DNA from: Candidatus Dojkabacteria bacterium UBA2259
Lineage (GTDB): Bacteria > Patescibacteriota > Dojkabacteria > SC72
Length of the DNA: 9,652 bases
Assembly: GCA_002347605.1 (NCBI GenBank)
Contig: DDXN01000005.1
Span: 1 to 9,652, forward strand
Direction: 5' to 3'
In this document: positions 5,961-9,652 of the stretch, piece by piece
Position numbering within the stretch: the stretch's first letter is position 1
Layout of the letters: every line of letters starts with the position of its first letter
Position numbers and translations under genes: made by a program
The notes under the pieces: model-generated
Databases searched by the model: none
Told to the model about the DNA's origin: nothing
Seen by the model: the letters and a program-made list of their open reading frames with translations, nothing else

Positions 5961-7556
5961 TTAACTCCTATCTATAAATTGCTCTTTCGATTTAGGATCT
6001 GGCTTCTCAGTACTCCTAAGTAAAGGATACCATATACTATCTACTGTATTTAATAGCTCTAGCCATTTATACACCAAACTCCTGTATGCAATATGCCCTC
6101 CTCTTCTAACTCTTAGATTTATTGTATATTGCAAATCATCAAAGGAACCGTAAAAACAGTACCTAGTACTATGTGCATGAGGTAGTAAATACTTAGTGTA
6201 CTCTTTTGATACTTCATTAGACATAAATTGAGCAGATACCTTTCTCCATTTCTTAATCATCTCATACGTCTCTACTAAAGATTTTTCATACTCCTTTCTC
6301 AAACCCTCAAGCTCCCCTATCTCAAGGTAGTTACATATGAAGAAACAATCATTACTTTCCCTCTTTAGTTCACTATCTACATCTACCTGGTCATGGAAAA
6401 GGGGAATGAATCTCTCCAAACTTCTATGCCTATTTAAATCTTTAAGGGTTCCTAGTGTAGCCATACCCTCAATCTTAATTGCTCCTGATTGTCCTAAGTT
6501 ACCAATCAAATTATGATGATTGTGATTCTCAAAAAGTATTTCACCCAAAACTTCCTCATCATTATTATCAAACTCTAACTCTTCACTACTCCCAAGGGGA
6601 TTGAGAAGTAATTCGTAGTGAGTAATTAAATCTTCTACAGTATTACTATTGTAACTAGCAGAGCATGAATCACACTCACACCCCATATTCTCATACTCCT
6701 TTTGTTTAGAAATATTCTTCCGAATATATTCCAGAACTTCCTTTGTTGAATTTCTTCTACAACAATTCGCATCAGTATGCCTAATTAATCCATCTGCTTC
6801 CCTAATATATCCAGGAATCTCTACCTTAGATTCTCCTAAAAGGTTGTACAAAAGATCCCCCAATTCATTCTCAACTACACTATCACTTGCATTAAGGTAG
6901 GATATTAATTCAGACCAGTTTCTTGCAGACATTACTGCTGCCATACTAGTTTGTAATCCGTATGGGAGTAGATATCTTGCAGTATCAAAACTTCTAGACT
7001 GCCATGCCGATTTTTCCTCTTTGTTTTCTTCATCTATCTTAAAGTGTTTCTTTAATTCCTCCTTTGTTTTTTTAAGTAATCTACTGTAATCATCCATTTC
7101 CTTTTGTAATATTCTTTCATACTCTTTACGAATACCCATATCTTCACATACCTCTTTGGGAATTTTGATAAACTCAGGACTCTCAAAATTTTGATATCTA
7201 GTAGATCTCTCTTGACCAGATATGACGGAGTTCATGTAAAAGATTTTCATTGCAGTAAACATTGGAATATTTTCAATACACACAAAAAGGTCTGCCATAT
7301 CACCTACAGACTTATGACCATATCCATGAAATATAGCTTCTAACCTTTGTGCTGCATCTGTATTGTTCTCTATTATCTCTTTAGCAATATCTACTATAGA
7401 GTCTGCAGACCTACTGTATCTTGCACCAAGGTATGCATTAATGGAGGGTTGTTTCTGATTAGAGTTTTGTAAAAGTGTATGAACATTAAACCTATTCCAA
7501 AGTGATTCAGATTTTAAACTTGCTATCTGTAAATCCTTTCTAAGGGTTCCTTGCAT
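5961..7556 (-). CDS. thyX: Tandem-domain, flavin-dependent thymidylate synthase (ThyX-like)
   Basis: A 531-residue protein, about twice the usual 220-260 residues of ThyX, which methylates dUMP with methylene-tetrahydrofolate and FADH2. Two ThyX-like halves can be read. Half 1 (about 38-240) has YLGARYS, GHKSV (80-84), SxRY (Ser118-Tyr121), DTARYLLP (191-198) and SARNW (210-214), but Tyr-Met-Asn-Ser (107-110) stands where the RHR of the RHRx7S motif belongs. Half 2 (about 350-515) has the RHR (376-378) and the C-terminal YLLPHAHSTR (456-465) and NLRVRRGGH (480-488), but lacks SxRY and the NAR arginine. Between them is a Cys-rich segment (Cys265, Cys266, Cys293, Cys295, Cys298). The start is ATG 7556 with no clear ribosome site, 10 nt after glyA. 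Synthase activity is likely from the pathway neighbours, but the split motifs mean it is not proven. Confidence 0.82.
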   Translation of the reverse strand: MQGTLRKDLQIASLKSESLWNRFNVHTLLQNSNQKQPSINAYLGARYSRSADSIVDIAKEIIENNTDAAQRLEAIFHGYGHKSVGDMADLFVCIENIPMFTAMKIFYMNSVISGQERSTRYQNFESPEFIKIPKEVCEDMGIRKEYERILQKEMDDYSRLLKKTKEELKKHFKIDEENKEEKSAWQSRSFDTARYLLPYGLQTSMAAVMSARNWSELISYLNASDSVVENELGDLLYNLLGESKVEIPGYIREADGLIRHTDANCCRRNSTKEVLEYIRKNISKQKEYENMGCECDSCSASYNSNTVEDLITHYELLLNPLGSSEELEFDNNDEEVLGEILFENHNHHNLIGNLGQSGAIKIEGMATLGTLKDLNRHRSLERFIPLFHDQVDVDSELKRESNDCFFICNYLEIGELEGLRKEYEKSLVETYEMIKKWRKVSAQFMSNEVSKEYTKYLLPHAHSTRYCFYGSFDDLQYTINLRVRRGGHIAYRSLVYKWLELLNTVDSIWYPLLRSTEKPDPKSKEQFIDRS

Positions 7557-7566
7557 ATGTATTAGG

Positions 7567-8796
7567 TTACAATTTATCTATTCCTGGTATTGGAAAATCT
7601 TTAGCAAACTCTTTTACTTCCCCCTTTATTAATTTAATATTTGATTCTGACGTATTCTTTAATGCTCTATCAATATACTGCGCTATCTTTTCCATATCTT
7701 TCTCTTCCATACCTCTTGTTGTAATAGCGGGAGTCCCTATTCTTACACCTGATGGATCCCAAGGTTTTCTTTCATCATGGGGTATACTATTTTTGTTTAG
7801 TGTAATATTCACACTTTCTAAAATATCAGATACCTCTTTTCCACTCTTGTTAACACTTTTGATTGTATCAACCAAGAATAGATGATTATCTGTTCCTCCA
7901 GATACAACAGTAAAACCCTTATCAATCAAAGATTGAGATAGAGCCTTTGAATTCAATACTATCTGTTTAGAATACTCTTTAAACTCCTTACCTTTTGCTT
8001 CCTCTAAGGCAACCGCTATACCTGCTGTTGTATGGTTGTGTGGACCTCCTTGAAGACCAGGGAACACAGCTTTATCTATTACCTCTCCATAGATCCCATT
8101 ACACATAATCATAGCTCCTCTTGGGCCTCTTAATGTTTTATGTGTAGTGGTTGTAACAACATCTGCAATACCAACTGGAGATGGATACTCCCCTGCTACA
8201 ATCAATCCAGCAACATGAGCAATATCTGCTACAAGAATAGCTCCTACTTCATCAGCAATCTTTCTAAACTCTTTCCAATCAATTATTCTTGAATATGCAC
8301 TAAACCCACTCCATATTAATTTAGGTCTATGTGATAGTGCTATCTTGCGAACCTCATCATAGTTAATATATCCATTTTCATCTACACCATAACTTACTGA
8401 ATTAAAATATTTACCACTAATTGATACTTTAAATCCGTGTGTCAAATGACCACCAGCTGAAAGATCCATACCCATTGTCCTATCTCCTGGATTTAGAAAT
8501 GCGAGATGTACTGCAAGGTTTGCAGGGGAACCTGAGTAAGGTTGTACATTAACATGCTGTGCACCAAAAAGCTCTTTTGCTCTAGATATACACTCCTTCT
8601 CTATTTCATCAATATATTCATTTCCACCATAATACCTTTTATCTGGATATCCTTCTGAGTATTTATTAGTTAGAATACTTCCCATTGCCCTAAGTACATT
8701 CTCACTAACATAGTTTTCAGAAGCTATCAGTTCTATACCTTCCTTCTGTCTTTTTGCTTCCTCTTCAATATATTTGAATATGATATCTTTATACAT
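7567..8796 (-). CDS. glyA: Serine hydroxymethyltransferase
   Basis: A 409-residue cytoplasmic PLP enzyme converting serine and tetrahydrofolate to glycine and methylene-tetrahydrofolate. The latter is the one-carbon donor for ThyX, encoded next. Seen: ELIASENYVS (22-31), NKYSEGYPDKRYYGG (44-58), VQPYSGSPAN (84-93), GGHLTHG (115-121), DIAHVAGL (191-198), the PLP lysine in TTTTHKTLRGPRG (215-227, Lys220), FPGLQGGPHNH (245-255) and SGVRIGTPAITTRG (349-362, Arg352). All expected catalytic parts are present and length is normal. The VQPYSGSPAN form, instead of the VQPHSG(A/S)QAN of many bacteria, is a minor lineage marker. The ATG at 8796 lies 8 nt inside the end of folD, with AGAGGTG 10 nt upstream, so the two are likely translationally coupled. 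Confidence 0.97.
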   Translation of the reverse strand: MYKDIIFKYIEEEAKRQKEGIELIASENYVSENVLRAMGSILTNKYSEGYPDKRYYGGNEYIDEIEKECISRAKELFGAQHVNVQPYSGSPANLAVHLAFLNPGDRTMGMDLSAGGHLTHGFKVSISGKYFNSVSYGVDENGYINYDEVRKIALSHRPKLIWSGFSAYSRIIDWKEFRKIADEVGAILVADIAHVAGLIVAGEYPSPVGIADVVTTTTHKTLRGPRGAMIMCNGIYGEVIDKAVFPGLQGGPHNHTTAGIAVALEEAKGKEFKEYSKQIVLNSKALSQSLIDKGFTVVSGGTDNHLFLVDTIKSVNKSGKEVSDILESVNITLNKNSIPHDERKPWDPSGVRIGTPAITTRGMEEKDMEKIAQYIDRALKNTSESNIKLIKGEVKEFAKDFPIPGIDKL

Positions 8797-9637
8797 TTTT
8801 TCTATACACCTCTATTAAATTAGAAAACAAACAGGCTATTGTCATAGGGCCTACTCCTCCAGGTACAGGAGTAATATATGAGACTAAATCTTTTACATTC
8901 TCAAAGTTAACATCTCCTACTAATTTACCCTCCTCCTTTTTATTCGTTCCTACATCAATTACAACACTTCCCTCTTTAACATATTCAATATCAATATATT
9001 CAGCTTTTCCCATACTTGATACTAGTATATCTGCCTTTTTACATATCTCTTTTAAATTTGTTGTGTGTGAATGACATACAGTTACTGTAGCATTTTCATT
9101 TTGTAGTAGTGCTACTGTGGGTAATCCAACAATATCACTTCTTCCAATTACTACTGCACTCTTTCCTTCAATCTCTATACCGTATTCTTTAAGTAACTTC
9201 AATATCCCCTTTGCTGTTGCTGGAGCTATCGCTGTAGGGTCATTTTTAAAGAGTTTACCTAAGTTAGTCGATGTTAAACCATCTACATCCTTCAAAGGAG
9301 ATATCTTTTCTAATACATTACTTTCATTGATATGTTTAGGTAGTGGTAACTGTACCATTATTCCATCTACTGTACTCTCCTTGTTTAAATCATTAATTAA
9401 TTGTATTAATTCATCCTCTTGGACATTCTCATCGTATGTGTGAACATTAACCTCTATACCTAATTCTTGTGCTTTCTTGTATTTCATATCAACATACATC
9501 TTACTTGCATAATCGTTTCCTACAAGAATGATATCTAATCTAGGTTCTCTTTTATCAAGTTCTTTGTACTCTTGTATATCTTTTTGTATCTTTTCAGATA
9601 TTTTTAATGCTGTTTGTTTACCATCTAATATTGTCAT
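8789..9637 (-). CDS. folD: Bifunctional methylene-THF dehydrogenase / methenyl-THF cyclohydrolase
   Basis: A 282-residue cytoplasmic enzyme, normal FolD length, that interconverts methylene-, methenyl- and formyl-tetrahydrofolate with NADP. It links the GlyA/ThyX methylene pool to formyl groups for purines and initiator tRNA. Seen: YASKMYVDMKYKK (43-55) with Tyr48 and catalytic Lys52, VQLPLP (95-100, Gln96), KDVDG (116-120, Asp119), the dinucleotide-binding VVIGRSDIVGLP (162-173), CHSHT (188-192) and the signature PGGVGPMT (259-266). The usual PCTP motif reads PATA (139-142), so its cysteine is replaced by alanine. Catalytic residues otherwise look complete. The start is ATG 9637, and only 15 AT-rich bases lie upstream before the window ends, so the promoter and ribosome site cannot be judged. 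It is the first visible gene of the operon and overlaps glyA by 8 nt. Confidence 0.96.
   Translation of the reverse strand: MTILDGKQTALKISEKIQKDIQEYKELDKREPRLDIILVGNDYASKMYVDMKYKKAQELGIEVNVHTYDENVQEDELIQLINDLNKESTVDGIMVQLPLPKHINESNVLEKISPLKDVDGLTSTNLGKLFKNDPTAIAPATAKGILKLLKEYGIEIEGKSAVVIGRSDIVGLPTVALLQNENATVTVCHSHTTNLKEICKKADILVSSMGKAEYIDIEYVKEGSVVIDVGTNKKEEGKLVGDVNFENVKDLVSYITPVPGGVGPMTIACLFSNLIEVYRKNV
8807..8813 (-). promoter_or_regulatory. Shine-Dalgarno site for glyA
   Basis: AGAGGTG on the minus strand, 10 nt before the glyA ATG and inside the 3' end of folD. It is the clearest ribosome site of the minus-strand operon and supports ATG 8796. Confidence 0.5.
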
Positions 9638-9652
9638 ATTGATAATATGTAA

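Larger units (their letters stand above)
2884..9637 (-). other. Probable operon folD-glyA-thyX-dcd-sufS-lon-like
   Basis: Six minus-strand genes follow one another with an 8-nt overlap (folD/glyA), then gaps of 10, 16 and 18 nt, and 67 nt before the preferred start of the last gene. No terminator hairpin with a T-run is visible between them. The first four encode consecutive steps of dTMP synthesis and folate recycling. The promoter would lie to the right of the window or further upstream. The last gene might also have its own promoter in the 67-nt gap, but I see no convincing -35/-10 pair. Confidence 0.7.

Noticed and set aside
9117..9443. 108-codon plus-strand ORF opposite folD
   Set aside because: It covers the conserved FolD core on the other strand; no supporting signal.
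1..9652. UGA recoding (as in Gracilibacteria/Absconditabacteria)
   Set aside because: No gene is interrupted by in-frame TGA. The lack of TGA stops in only eight visible genes is weak evidence and fits an AT-rich genome using TAA.
1..9652. CRISPR arrays, insertion sequences, tRNA or rRNA genes
   Set aside because: No spaced direct repeats, transposase ORFs, terminal inverted repeats or tRNA-like cloverleaf were seen, and practically all sequence is accounted for by protein genes.

Overview
The window is compact, AT-rich bacterial DNA with almost no non-coding space. It uses the standard genetic code: long ORFs run through without in-frame TGA, and every visible gene ends in TAA or TAG. The best guess for the source is a Candidate Phyla Radiation (Patescibacteria) bacterium. 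The reasons are the TraC-like/VirB4-like gene pair typical of those genomes, the very tight gene packing, and the divergent but recognisable enzymes. This is inference from gene content, not a phylogenetic placement.

Plus strand, bases 3-2887: the 3' end of a TraC-like domain gene overlaps a VirB4-like secretion/conjugation ATPase gene. That gene in turn overlaps a small unknown gene of 63 codons. All three look translationally coupled and belong to a type IV secretion/pilus-type locus that begins upstream of the window.

Minus strand, bases 9637 down to 2884: a probable six-gene operon, in transcription order folD, glyA, a double-length thyX, dcd, sufS, and a Lon-type AAA+ ATPase that lacks both the Lon N-terminal domain and the protease domain. 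Neighbouring genes overlap or lie 10-18 nt apart, up to about 67 nt before the last gene. The first four genes make a coherent thymidylate module. Dcd, which looks like the dUMP-forming bifunctional type, supplies dUMP. GlyA loads tetrahydrofolate with a one-carbon unit from serine. ThyX methylates dUMP and returns tetrahydrofolate, so no dihydrofolate reductase step is needed. FolD links the methylene- and formyl-folate pools and can make NADPH. SufS adds sulfur mobilisation from cysteine.

The two blocks converge and share the four bases TTAA (2884-2887) as overlapping stop codons, with no visible terminator between them.

The main candidate for something undescribed is the 531-residue ThyX. 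It reads as two ThyX domains in tandem that have lost different signature residues, with a cysteine-rich segment between them. The second is the proteolysis-free, ATPase-only Lon homologue at the operon end. No RNA genes, CRISPR arrays, insertion sequences or clear repeats were seen.
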